Below the pieces are notes generated by a model, which was not told where the DNA came from, did not search any database, and saw nothing but the letters and a program-made list of their open reading frames with translations. This document shows, in pieces, positions 45,794 through 54,789 of a DNA stretch of 64,000 nucleotides. Source of the stretch: Ulva prolifera (taxonomy: Eukaryota; Chlorophyta; Ulvophyceae; Ulvales; Ulvaceae); NCBI GenBank assembly GCA_023078555.1, contig CM041203.1, positions 2,061,481 to 2,125,480 on the forward strand, written 5' to 3'. How positions within the stretch are numbered: position 1 is the first letter of the stretch; every line of letters begins with the position of its first letter. Position numbers and translations under genes: made by a program.

Positions 45794-46821
45794 TCATACT
45801 TGGGCTGGCCTGGGTGGATCGATCCCAAACTTCATTGACAGGCCAAGTAGATGCCCGATCAAGTCGCCTCGATTACCCGAGATCAGCCTGTCAACCTCTT
45901 CCCCGGCACAGTACGAAATAAAGGTTGGAACCTCCCGGATACGTAGACGTTCGCACAGCGCTGCCATCCTCTCATCCTCCACATCAACTCGGCCGAAGTC
46001 AACAAGATCCCTGAAGTTCATGGCCAGAGTAACATAAGAGGGGTAAATGTGAACGCATGGAGAACACAGGTTGGTGGTGACCATGAGCATTTTAAGCTTC
46101 GCAGCCGTGTCAGCTTTGACAAATTGGTCAACGTCGTCGCTGCTCTTCAGGTCAGACACACAATCTATACTGTCTGCTCTGTCCATATGGGCCCCTCCGA
46201 AGTACAGCAGACCTTCCGCCATGTCACTGTCCATGTGCTTGGATCCAGAACTCTGCCACACCACGCGGCCATTCTTGAAGAAAACTACTGCAGGGAATAC
46301 ACTGATTCCGAGGCTTGTAGCAATATCTGTTGGGTTAGATTCCTCCTCCTGCAAAACGATAGCATATCGAATTTCTGCATACAAGGTCGGGATGATGGGG
46401 CTGCACGTTATGCACTTTAACCACTTGCACAGAAACACACACCATCACCGCAAGAAAGCGAGAATCTGGAGAATCTGCCGCCATCTCCACATACGAGTGA
46501 CGAATACCCGCGCAGACTTCCATTTTCTTCTGCTTTTGTTCTGATTGGGGAGTCCAGTGATCTTCTGGCTCAGGTTCGAACAGCCCGGTTTCGCAAGCAT
46601 TCTCTGCCATCAGCTCCAGCACAACTAAGCGATCGGCCGCTACATCAAGTTCTAAATCGAGTTGGGACTTGCTCGTGATGTATCTGACCCTATCATTTAT
46701 GTTGTCCACCTGTACCTGGGAAGCTGCATCGACGTCGGAGGCCGAAACAGACACCCCTCGCCTTGCAGAGCCTGCAGACAGAAAATTTTCGAATAGGAGT
46801 GAACTTGATAGAGCAGTTCAT
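45794..46821 (-). CDS. CDSP32-like double-thioredoxin protein, plastid
   Basis: CDSP32 is a plant chloroplast protein of two thioredoxin modules that reduces peroxiredoxins and methionine sulfoxide reductase under stress. Exons 46771-46443 and 46348-45794 join in phase. Module 1 (VRYITSKSQLDLEL...VVLELMAENAC..., then LGISVFPAVVFFKNGRVV) has no CxxC, as in CDSP32. After GLLYFGG, module 2 has TTNLCSPCVHIYPSYVTLA, with the redox CSPC, and REVPTFISYCAGEEVDR. The N-terminus is unresolved. An ATG at 46821 begins a transit-peptide-like sequence (MNCSIKFTPIRKF) in a frame one base off the mature protein. Either a single-base frameshift near AAAATTTT at about 46785-46795 joins them, or a CTGCAG acceptor at 46772 joins an exon I did not find. 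Confidence 0.85.
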
Positions 46822-46856
46822 GAGACGTGCAAGTGAGAAGCAAATGCCAGAAGAGT

Positions 46857-46888
46857 CTCGATCTCTGCGAGATCGAGCCAGTTTTATA
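46857..46888 (-). promoter_or_regulatory. TATA box and palindrome before the CDSP32-like gene
   Basis: On the minus strand CTATAAAAC (TATAAA at 46888-46883) lies about 65 bases before the ATG at 46821. Just downstream is a perfect 9-bp palindrome, CTCGATCTC-TGC-GAGATCGAG (46857-46877), at the place where transcription would start. Function of the palindrome is unknown. Confidence 0.5.
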
Positions 46889-47340
46889 GTGCACTCGCAC
46901 AGCACTACGCGCACGTGTCTGGGAAATTGTATGGTATGAGCAAAGGATTCTACAGCTGGGTTTGGTGCAGTGAAATCACACCCGGATGAGTGTAGGAAGG
47001 GCATTTGCTGCAATGCCGAGGACCCCGATCACGGAATGTCCGACAGCGTTGCGTGCATCGAAAGCCCCCTGCAGCAGCGACAGCACAATTCATCATGGAC
47101 CACGCTATGTGCCGGAGGGTGTCGGAGGCGTCGGACAACGCAAGCAAGCTGTGAAACCGAAAACGAAAACGTTTGCCCGTGCCGTACACGAAAAGATTGC
47201 CAAGCCAGTGGCATACATGAGTTGCAGATGGAGACGTGATATTCAACGGCCGCCACGTTTCGTTGCATATCTGGTCAGCAATGTGCTGTCGTTGCGCAGT
47301 TCTCGCGGTATCCAGTGCGCTGTGCCGCGATGGCGCTATC

Positions 47341-47647
47341 TGTTGGACGCTGAGACGATGACCATGCATGCTACTGCATCATGCATTACAAGATCAAGTT
47401 GAAGACGCGTATTATGACAGCCTGTAGCCACTTAGGTACTGTTGCCATGAGCAAGGTTAAACTGCACTGTTAGGCTGCATACGGCACATAGGCCAAAGAC
47501 TATATAAGGCTTGGACCTGCCCTTTGTCCTTTGCCCCTTTCAGTGTAAGTGGTGTTTAAGTACCGATTCGATATCTCGAGAGTACTGTCACCGTCTGTCA
47601 TCTTCACTGTTAGCGTGTGCCACTGCAATCTGATCTGACCTCTAACA
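47341..47647 (+). repeat. 5' LTR
   Basis: 307 bp, TG...CA ends, with a TATATAAG box at about 47501-47508. Differs from the 3' LTR at four bases by my alignment. Confidence 0.95.
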
Positions 47648-48809
47648 TGGTATCGGTGAGGTGGTCGATTGTAAGTTTCTTTCTGCTGGTATGTCTCGAC
47701 TATGTCGGACATCGGCAAGCAGTCCAATCAAGTTTCGAGTCTGAACTTGTTTCGAACATACTGCTTTCCAGGCTACCTGTATCAGGACCTGATAATGCAA
47801 TTGCCTATTGACAAACAGCCTCTGGTGCTGTCGCGGAACGAGGCTATGCCCGTGTCTGTAAAGGCATTGTTCTGGCCATGGCTACTGCAGCCAATGCCTA
47901 CTATGACAGCCAAACGCTACGCGAGCTTGTGCTCAATGCTTGCGTGGAAGTTCTGGTAACGCTGGAAATGGTGCCGGTTGGTCCGGACGTTGAATACGTC
48001 CGAGTACCTGAGCTGAGATGCACAATCCAACATGGCACTTAATCCCCTTGGAATACGCTGTTGGATACGCGTGGAATATTTCCATTGGATACTGGTATTT
48101 TTACGCCATTTGGATCTCCAGCTGCGACTGTTGAACGTCAGTTCGCCCGTTAAAGGAACATCGGGACTTCCCGGTGGCAGTTCGTGTGCTGTGCTTCCAG
48201 TCACTACACTTGCATGCGATGCAGCAACAATCAGTGCTGATATCATTGCTTCATATGCAGTGTATATGATATCCGGATTGACAATTGGGGGAGCGTCATC
48301 ACAGTGCCAGTTGTACTGCGCGATACGTCCCTGTTGCGTCGCGAAATGTCTTTATCGTCATAACACTTCTAGCCTATGGCTGCTGTGTACGTGCTAGGTG
48401 AGCTGGGCCTCTATGCGATTACGTCGCTGGCCTGGTACGTCTGAACGTGGTATTGTGCACCACAGAGTTGGCTATGTCGACGCACTACCATATTTCACGG
48501 CGGTTGCAGTAGGAACTGCAGCTGCTACGCAGCATGTACTGCCTATACATCCCTGGCTGGAGCTTTGATATGTATCGGGTCATGTTGGCGTGTACAAAAT
48601 GTGTGATTGGTATCGCTTGGGCTATGTTCCCATTTAGCTTGTATAGTTTTGCGAGTTCTGCTCAGGCCAGGCTTCCTGCCTTAAACTTCAGTGTTTGTAT
48701 CGGCTGATAGCAACGTATGAACGTGTGTTCGCGCCTGACTTCTCGTTGGTGTGCATGTTATTTGCATAAGTGTTTTGCCATTTGTGGCACCAGCTTCCTC
48801 AACCCATAT

Positions 48810-48827
48810 GGGGGGGGGGGGGGGGGG
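48810..48827. repeat. Run of 18 G inside the LTR element
   Basis: Homopolymer G18 on the plus strand, between AACCCATAT and ACATGGGG. The true length is uncertain because homopolymers of this size sequence poorly. Confidence 0.8.
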
Positions 48828-50003
48828 ACATGGGGTGATATGCACAATATGGGTTAGACTCCGCAAGTGCTCGGATCATGACAGACAAGAGTACAAATAT
48901 TCCCTCCCGTGACTGGTCCATCGTGCTTAGTTACGCTCTGGCAGGTGCGGAAGATTCAGTATCCGAGTTCGGTGCTGTGAGGGCTGCAACGCTCAACGCT
49001 CAGTCGTTCATGGCCTGTGGCTATGATTATCAGGTTCGCAGAAGCTGATGTGAAGTCTCTGTGCTTTCACCGTTTGATGTCAGCTGCTCCTGAGGGTGCA
49101 GGGCCTTCATGCCCTTGCCCCAAAATGTGCTTCCATCGATTGGAACCTCTTCGCTGGAGTACAATCTCTGTATTGGTCGAACCTGCTCCATCGATTGAGA
49201 CCTCTCCGATGAAGTATGATATAAATATTGGTCGCAATCCATGTGATTGTGTACCGTGTCTCATTGCAGAAAAGCTGAAGGATTCACGCAGGTGTACTGG
49301 TGATCAGCTGGAGACGCTCGAATCTCGACTGTTCGAATCGCTATAAGATGGCGACAGATATAAATGAGACAGAGCTTTCTCGCTTCGTGCAATTGGTTGG
49401 TGCCTTGCAATATATTGCTGGCCAGACCGGACGTACCGTTTGCTTCAGCTATGCTGGCACGATACTGTCGAAACGACATTCCACTTCACGGTCGTTGAAG
49501 TACAAGACAAGAGTTCTGCAAGATCAACTTGCGACTCCGGATCATGGTATACGCTATTCTGTTGAAAGTGTTGCCGTTCCGAAGCATACTGGCTATGCCT
49601 ATGCTGACTGCGCTATCTGCAAAAACAACAGACATGCTGTCTCTGATATAGCTTGATATATTCTACATCTGTGCGCTTCTTTGTGGCGTAACGAGCGACA
49701 TTCCATCGTGTTCGTGAGCGATGTTGGGTGGAGCTGATCTTCCTACATGCCTGTGCTCTACGCGCTAAGTGGATGCCTCCTACTAATCGATCCTACCTGT
49801 ATCCGTCTCTGTCTGTCTCTGGCAACACAGAACGATCCAGGAAACCGTGACTCAGTCAATGTAAGACTGTGGACTCAATCTCCATGCTACATTGGTTTGC
49901 CGACGTTATTGACTACAAACTATACCGAAGCCAGTTCGAGCTTCTGCATCGACAGCTTCGAGTGATGACAGCTCTTTGACAACCGTGCCCGGCTGTGGGG
50001 GAG

Positions 50004-50310
50004 TGTTGGACGCTGAGATGATGACCATGCATGCTACTGCATCATGCATTACAAGATCAAGTGGAAGACGCGTATTATGACAGCCTGTAGCCACTTAGGT
50101 ACTGTTGTCATGAGCAAGGTTAAACTGCACTGTTAGGCTGCATACGGCACATAGGCCAAAGACTATATAAGGCTTGGACCTGCCCTTTGTCCTTTGCCCC
50201 TTTCAGTGTAAGTGGTGTTCAAGTACCGATTCGATATCTCGAGAGTACTGTCACCGTCTGTCATCTTCACTGTTAGCGTGTGCCACTGCAATCTGATCTG
50301 ACCTCTAACA
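50004..50310 (+). repeat. 3' LTR
   Basis: 307 bp, same ends and TATA box as the 5' LTR; preceded by the purine tract and followed by the CTATC target duplication. Confidence 0.95.
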
Positions 50311-50324
50311 CTATCAGCCAGCCG

Positions 50325-50690
50325 CGCCCAATGCTGCAGTTATGTTTCGCGTTAACCGGGGCCCAGCAGCATGCCCGCAGCCCCCTATCGCACCCAGACC
50401 ACCACGCTGCCAGCCTGCCAAGTCCGGTGGCCAACCTCAGGCCTAAAACTCGCGTGTGCCATCATGCACCACACAGCCTCAAACTTGACACAAGTACCAC
50501 TCTATGTCTCAATATTGTTACTGCATAGTTTCAGCCGCATCGAGCGTCTATGAGTGATCTCGCCACTGGTAGCTGTAGGCCCCGCTCGCCAGCGTGGGGG
50601 TGCCCGTGCAACCTGTCTCTCCACAAGCTTGTGCTGGTGATGACACAGCATATATTAGTTTGATTCGCTGCTACACCTGATGCTTTTTGT
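50325..50690 (+). repeat. Dispersed repeat, copy 1
   Basis: Shares long near-identical stretches with the reverse complement of 53810-54185, for example GCAGTTATGTTTCGCG and CCATCATGCACCACACAGCC. Similarity fades towards 50690. The frame reading ACAIMHHTASNLTQVPLY is conserved in both copies but is interrupted here. The LTR element inserted just before this copy. Confidence 0.8.
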
Positions 50691-51235
50691 ACGCGACGTA
50701 AATGGTCGATGGTGTGGTGATCGCCAGGCAACACCGTTGCTGCACCGCTGCCGCTCACTGAACGTCCCAAGGACACCAGTATGTACAAAACTTCCTGTAT
50801 ATGGCTAATCTGGTCCTGCAAGTGGCATCGCTGCATCTGTACTTCGGCACGTAGATTCCATCGTTCATGTGTGGAGTATGCAGTTCCAGCTGAGTGCAGA
50901 GCAAAAGGAATGCAGTTGCCTCCGATCTGCATTCGGTGAGAAAATCTCTAGCTTATCCTATCATGCAATAGAAATTCATGATATCCTCCAGTGGTGGAGG
51001 TCCATCCAGAACTGTTTCTGCCTGATCGGTGTCCAGCCTATCATTGCGGGCTGCAGTTTGTATATCAGTTTACAGAATATACTTACATTTGCGTAGACTT
51101 CTTTGGCTTGATGCAATGGATGTGCTGCGACGACTGTTTCAAGAAGAACTCAGCAGAACTCAGCAACCCGCTTGCACACACCAGCTGACATGCACCGTCT
51201 ACAAAGCTACAGGAGCAGCTGTTGTATAATTTCGA

Positions 51236-52249
51236 ATGGACAAAGATTGCAGCTGCTGTCCTTCAGCCGGATCAGGAGGCACTGGTGCTGAGCAATGCAG
51301 TTCAGCTCTAGAGAGCCCAGAATCATGTACCGCCTGTCCATTCTTGCTTCCATCAATAGAGGCCCAAGCTTTTCTGCACATGACAAGGACTGTGACGACT
51401 AACCAGCAGCTTCAGCTGCACATTGAGTGCAGTATGTTGGTATATGCCTGTGCCGGCACACAGATCGGCACATCTGCGGCACTCATACAGCACACCCAAG
51501 GTCACCGTTCTAGAACTGGAGATCACACAGCTCTGAAATCTGAATATGTGGATGCACCTATCTCAAGGACTATGGATGCCAATATTCAGTTACAGCTGCT
51601 GCACATTGCGTGCATGGAGATGGTCTGCGCTTGTGCTGGCACACAATACGGCAAATTTACGGCACTCGCACAGCACACCCCAGCTCACCACTGTGGAACT
51701 GGAGGTCGCACAGCTCTAAAATTTGAATATGTTGATGTACCTGTCTCAAGGAGTATGGCTGCCAATATTCAGCTGCAGCTGCTGTACATTGCGTGCATGG
51801 AGATGGTCTGCGCTTGTGCTGGCACACAATACGGCAAATTTACGGCACTCGCACAGCACACCCCAGCTCACTGCTCTGGAACTGGAGATCACACATCTCT
51901 GACATTTGAATATGTAGATGCACCTGTATCAAGGAGTATGGCTGCCAATATTCAGCTGCAGCTGCTGCACATTGCGTGCATGTTGATGGGCCGTGCTTGT
52001 GCTGTGCGCACCAGACTCTCGCACAGCACACCCGTGTTGACATGTACTCATTCCATTGCAGAGGTTACATACTCCGGTACCTATGCATGTACATTAAGAC
52101 CCCGCTCAAGTATCAATGGTGGGCGTGTTGCACTTGCTCTGCTGATGACTGCCAGTTTGTTGCAGAGGCATGTTCTTGCTCTGCAACGATGTCTGAGCGA
52201 TGATCGAATTGGACCTCTTGTTTTGTGGATTCTGTCGAGCTATGTGTAG
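51236..52249 (+). CDS. 337-codon ORF built on a 61-residue repeat, unknown
   Basis: ATG at 51236, stop at 52249, uninterrupted. The middle consists of four repeats of about 61 residues (first one 58), each with the order QLQLLHIACMEMVCACAGTQ, then FTALAQHTPAH, and FEYVDAPVSRSMAANI. The protein is rich in Cys, Ala and Thr. The repeat length is a multiple of three and all copies stay open only on this strand and frame, which favours coding. There is no recognisable domain or signal peptide. The surrounding DNA is transposon-rich, so a minisatellite that happens to be open cannot be excluded. Confidence 0.4.
   Translation: MDKDCSCCPSAGSGGTGAEQCSSALESPESCTACPFLLPSIEAQAFLHMTRTVTTNQQLQLHIECSMLVYACAGTQIGTSAALIQHTQGHRSRTGDHTALKSEYVDAPISRTMDANIQLQLLHIACMEMVCACAGTQYGKFTALAQHTPAHHCGTGGRTALKFEYVDVPVSRSMAANIQLQLLYIACMEMVCACAGTQYGKFTALAQHTPAHCSGTGDHTSLTFEYVDAPVSRSMAANIQLQLLHIACMLMGRACAVRTRLSHSTPVLTCTHSIAEVTYSGTYACTLRPRSSINGGRVALALLMTASLLQRHVLALQRCLSDDRIGPLVLWILSSYV
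51410..52010 (+). repeat. 183-bp tandem repeat, about 3.5 copies
   Basis: Units begin (TTCAGCTGCAGCTGCTGCAC-type) at about 51410, 51584, 51767 and 51950. Spacing is 174, 183 and 183 bp; the last unit diverges after about 60 bp. The second and third units are nearly identical over CAATACGGCAAATTTACGGC and neighbours. Confidence 0.92.
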
Positions 52250-52826
52250 CGAGGTGCAGCTGTATGCAGCGAGGTGGATAGGCAGCCATGTTTGCAATGT
52301 TTCTGCAGATCTGCAGCCCTTGATGTGGAGCAGTTATGTTGAGACAGCGTGCTGGCACGGTCTTTCGCGATCAGTACATTAATTCCCGCAACGAGGCAGC
52401 GATGAATCCATTGAAACAAGTGCAATCAAGCGTGGGGACCAATGCTGCTGCAGCAGTTGGGCTGTAAGGCACACACCGCCTGTACGGCAACTGTGGTGGT
52501 GTTCCGTTTGGCAACAAGATATCCCGTGTTCCTGATCCACGCTTACAGCTACAGTTTCGGACAGACATCGGCTGCAGCCTCCTTCGCATGTGTGTTCAAA
52601 GACGGGCTGCGATCCTTCACCCACACGACATGCACGTTTTTGTAGGACCTGTGTGCGCACGCAGCGCGGCATTGACATGGCATCCATGAGCACCGCTGTA
52701 CGGCACCTGTTGGAAGCTTTCATGTAGCCGGCAATGCGACGGTACGGTTTCTTGCGCGTTACTTGCGCTCTGAAGAAGCCGTATTCGACACGAGGATACA
52801 GGTGCTGTACGTCAGACACAGCACGT

Positions 52827-53799
52827 GCCCCCATGTTATTTTCCCTGACGGTTGTACACCACGCCACCCTCGCTGGCACGCAGTCTCGATAAAACTCCAA
52901 GCACGAGCATCAGGACAACAGCAGGAACACGACAAAGCCTTCTCTTTCCTTATAAAGCAACCTGAGTTGGCTCTGCAGCCAAAATGAGTGAAATACAATG
53001 GCGCCTTGGACTTCTATCGCGTTGCGGACCTGTCCAGTATGAGGCTCGAGACGCAAGTCTCGAACCTCATATCCTGAAGAATGAGTATCGTGTAATGTAC
53101 TGCGCTGCCATCTTGATCAACGTAAGGGTGGTTGTCGTCGTTGATGAAGTGAACGACACACTCGCGCTTTTCGTGCTCGACACGGAACAACCGGTACCAT
53201 CAAGGATACACAGATTCCGCAGCGCAAATAACCTAAGCCAATTATATCTTCGATTGATGTGCGCTGTGCGACGTTGTTGGCTGTGAAGACAGCACCGTGA
53301 ATCTCAGAGTTGTGCCAGCCTGGACTTTGATGCTGGCAGCAATGGTGGCCTGCCCCGCTCGCGACAGATATGTGCTTCAGCAGATCATTCATCGTTCTCA
53401 CTGTTCCAGACAGGCACAGCCATTCTATCGTTTCCAAACACAATTATCACCGAAGTGCAGTTGTGTTTTTGCGTCGTGGCACGAAAGCCGACCTGGACGC
53501 GGACAGGCTTCCGATCGGAGGTAATGCCAAAAGCGCGGTCGATTACGAATTCGAAGTTGCTGTGTAAAAGTGCGACGGGATGCCGAGCAGTACAGTCGAG
53601 AAGCAGTCGCCAAGTGCCACAGCGACACTAAATGACAGCGCAAACTCGCCGTGAAAGCTATGCTTTACATAAAAATGACAAACTAAGAATGTCGCGTGTT
53701 TCTGCTGTTGTTCTGATGCTTGTGCTTGGAGTTTTATCGAGACTGCGTGCCAGCGAGGGTGGCGTGGTGTACAACCGTTAGGGAAAATAACATGGGGGC
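52827..53799. mobile_element. Non-autonomous TIR element (about 973 bp)
   Basis: Terminal inverted repeats of about 107-109 bp, 52827-52933 and 53691-53799, begin GCCCCCATGTTATTTTCCCT. They match at roughly 95 percent by eye (four substitutions and a 2-base gap). Directly outside both ends is AGCACGT (52820-52826 and 53800-53806), a 7-bp target duplication; it becomes 8 bp (CAGCACGT) if the right end is set one base in. An 8-bp duplication would suit hAT, 9 bp would suit MULE. The inside has a 100-codon frame at 52984-53286 (+), MSEIQWRLGLLSRCG..., and another at about 53370-53567; neither resembles a transposase I know. Confidence 0.8.
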
Positions 53800-53809
53800 A
53801 GCACGTTGC

Positions 53810-54185
53810 TATGATATAATTCGTATGGTACAGCAGCTAGTCAAATGAAGCCATACTGTGGCATCACAGGCACAGAATTTGCGAGAGAACGGTGGCACGG
53901 ACACAATCACGCTGGGCCGACAGCTACCAGAGCCGAGGTCACGCAGAGGTGTTCGATGCAGCTGAAAATGAGTAGACATGATCTGCAGATATAGAGTGGT
54001 ACTTGTGTCAAGTTTGAGGCTGTGTGGTGCATGATGGCACATGCGAGTTTCAGGCTGGAGTTTGGCCACCGGAGTTGGCAGGCTGGCAGCCTGGTGGTCT
54101 GGGTGCGATTGGGGGCTGCTGGCAGGCTGCTGGGCCCCTTTCGACGCGAAACATAACTGCATGCATGGCCAGAGCACCTGTAGCT
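53810..54185 (-). repeat. Dispersed repeat, copy 2 (inverted)
   Basis: Reverse complement of 50325-50690. On the minus strand it lies within an open frame of 153 codons (54368-53907) containing LACAIMHHTASNLTQVPLY, which is intact here and broken in copy 1. The TIR element sits immediately beyond its end. Family unknown; part of a transposon or a small gene family. Confidence 0.75.
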
Positions 54186-54789
54186 ACGCCGTCGATTGAA
54201 ACACACCTGTGCATAGTCCTTGACTGAAGGCATTCGCGTGCTGCCCGCTGCAAATCTGCAACGCAATAATACAAGAAGTACACCACTCGAGGTCACTGCG
54301 TCTTGTAGTAGCTGTGACGATTCTCTTTCATCTGGCACGCTTCTTGCCACAAGCGCCTCTATCGCCATTGTGAAGCTGTGCTAGCACGACAGGAAATCTC
54401 GCCGGCTACACCGTTCCGGTTGGTGCCATTCTAGAAACGCCATTCTATACAGGCGTTGGCAGAGCATGCTCGGATCGAAGTCGTTCAAAATGACCGCATG
54501 GTCCAGTCCTGGGCAAGCAACAGTTTGGAACGGTGGCGGGACTCGCTGCGCATCTGTGAGCGCTGCGCATCTGCAGACCAGGACACACGGCACGACATAT
54601 CCCACGCAACAAGGCAGGTAATAGCGGTCTATGCTTGTGCGTGCGCGTGCCTCTGCATACGCGCGTAGGATGACGCGTTCCCCCACTGCCTGAGCTAGTT
54701 CTTGGGCAAAACAACCTACCCAGGTCGATTTCAAGTTCCATCCGCTACTCTCATTTCACAATTTTGTATCGGACACTGTCATTGTACAG
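54186..54789. other. Upstream of the methyltransferase
   Basis: Should contain the first exon (start codon and plastid transit peptide) and promoter of the methyltransferase, which I could not locate. Overlapping minus-strand frames here are not recognisable. Confidence 0.4.

Larger units (their letters stand above)
47341..50310 (+). mobile_element. Ty1/copia-type LTR retrotransposon, internally decayed
   Basis: Two 307-bp LTRs, TGTTGG...CTAACA, flank 2356 bp. The 5-bp sequence CTATC occurs directly before (47336-47340) and after (50311-50315) the element, a target-site duplication. Right after the 5' LTR, TGGTATCGGTGAGG (47648-47661) resembles the initiator-Met-tRNA primer binding site of copia elements (TGGTATC). 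Just before the 3' LTR is the purine tract GTGGGGGAG (49995-50003). Inside, only remnants of the reverse transcriptase / RNase H junction are readable: FVQLVGALQYIAGQTGR, TPDHGIRYS and GYAYADCAICKNNRH at about 49375-49650 (compare YxxLVGALxY...GYADADWA). No gag, protease or integrase is recognised and stops are frequent, so the copy is non-autonomous. Confidence 0.93.
46986..50446 (+). pseudogene. Unrecognised 161-codon ORF split by the LTR element
   Basis: An ATG at 46986 opens a frame that runs to 47340, exactly where the LTR retrotransposon begins. Removing the element and one copy of its 5-bp target duplication, the frame continues at 50316 and stops at 50446, giving 161 codons. The protein is basic (for example VGQRKQAVKPKTKTFARAV) and Pro-rich at the end. 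I do not recognise it. The last 40 or so codons lie in a dispersed repeat also found at 53810-54185, so the frame may be partly repeat-derived and may never have been a gene. It is divergent from the CDSP32-like gene, about 165 bp from that gene's tentative ATG. Confidence 0.35.
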
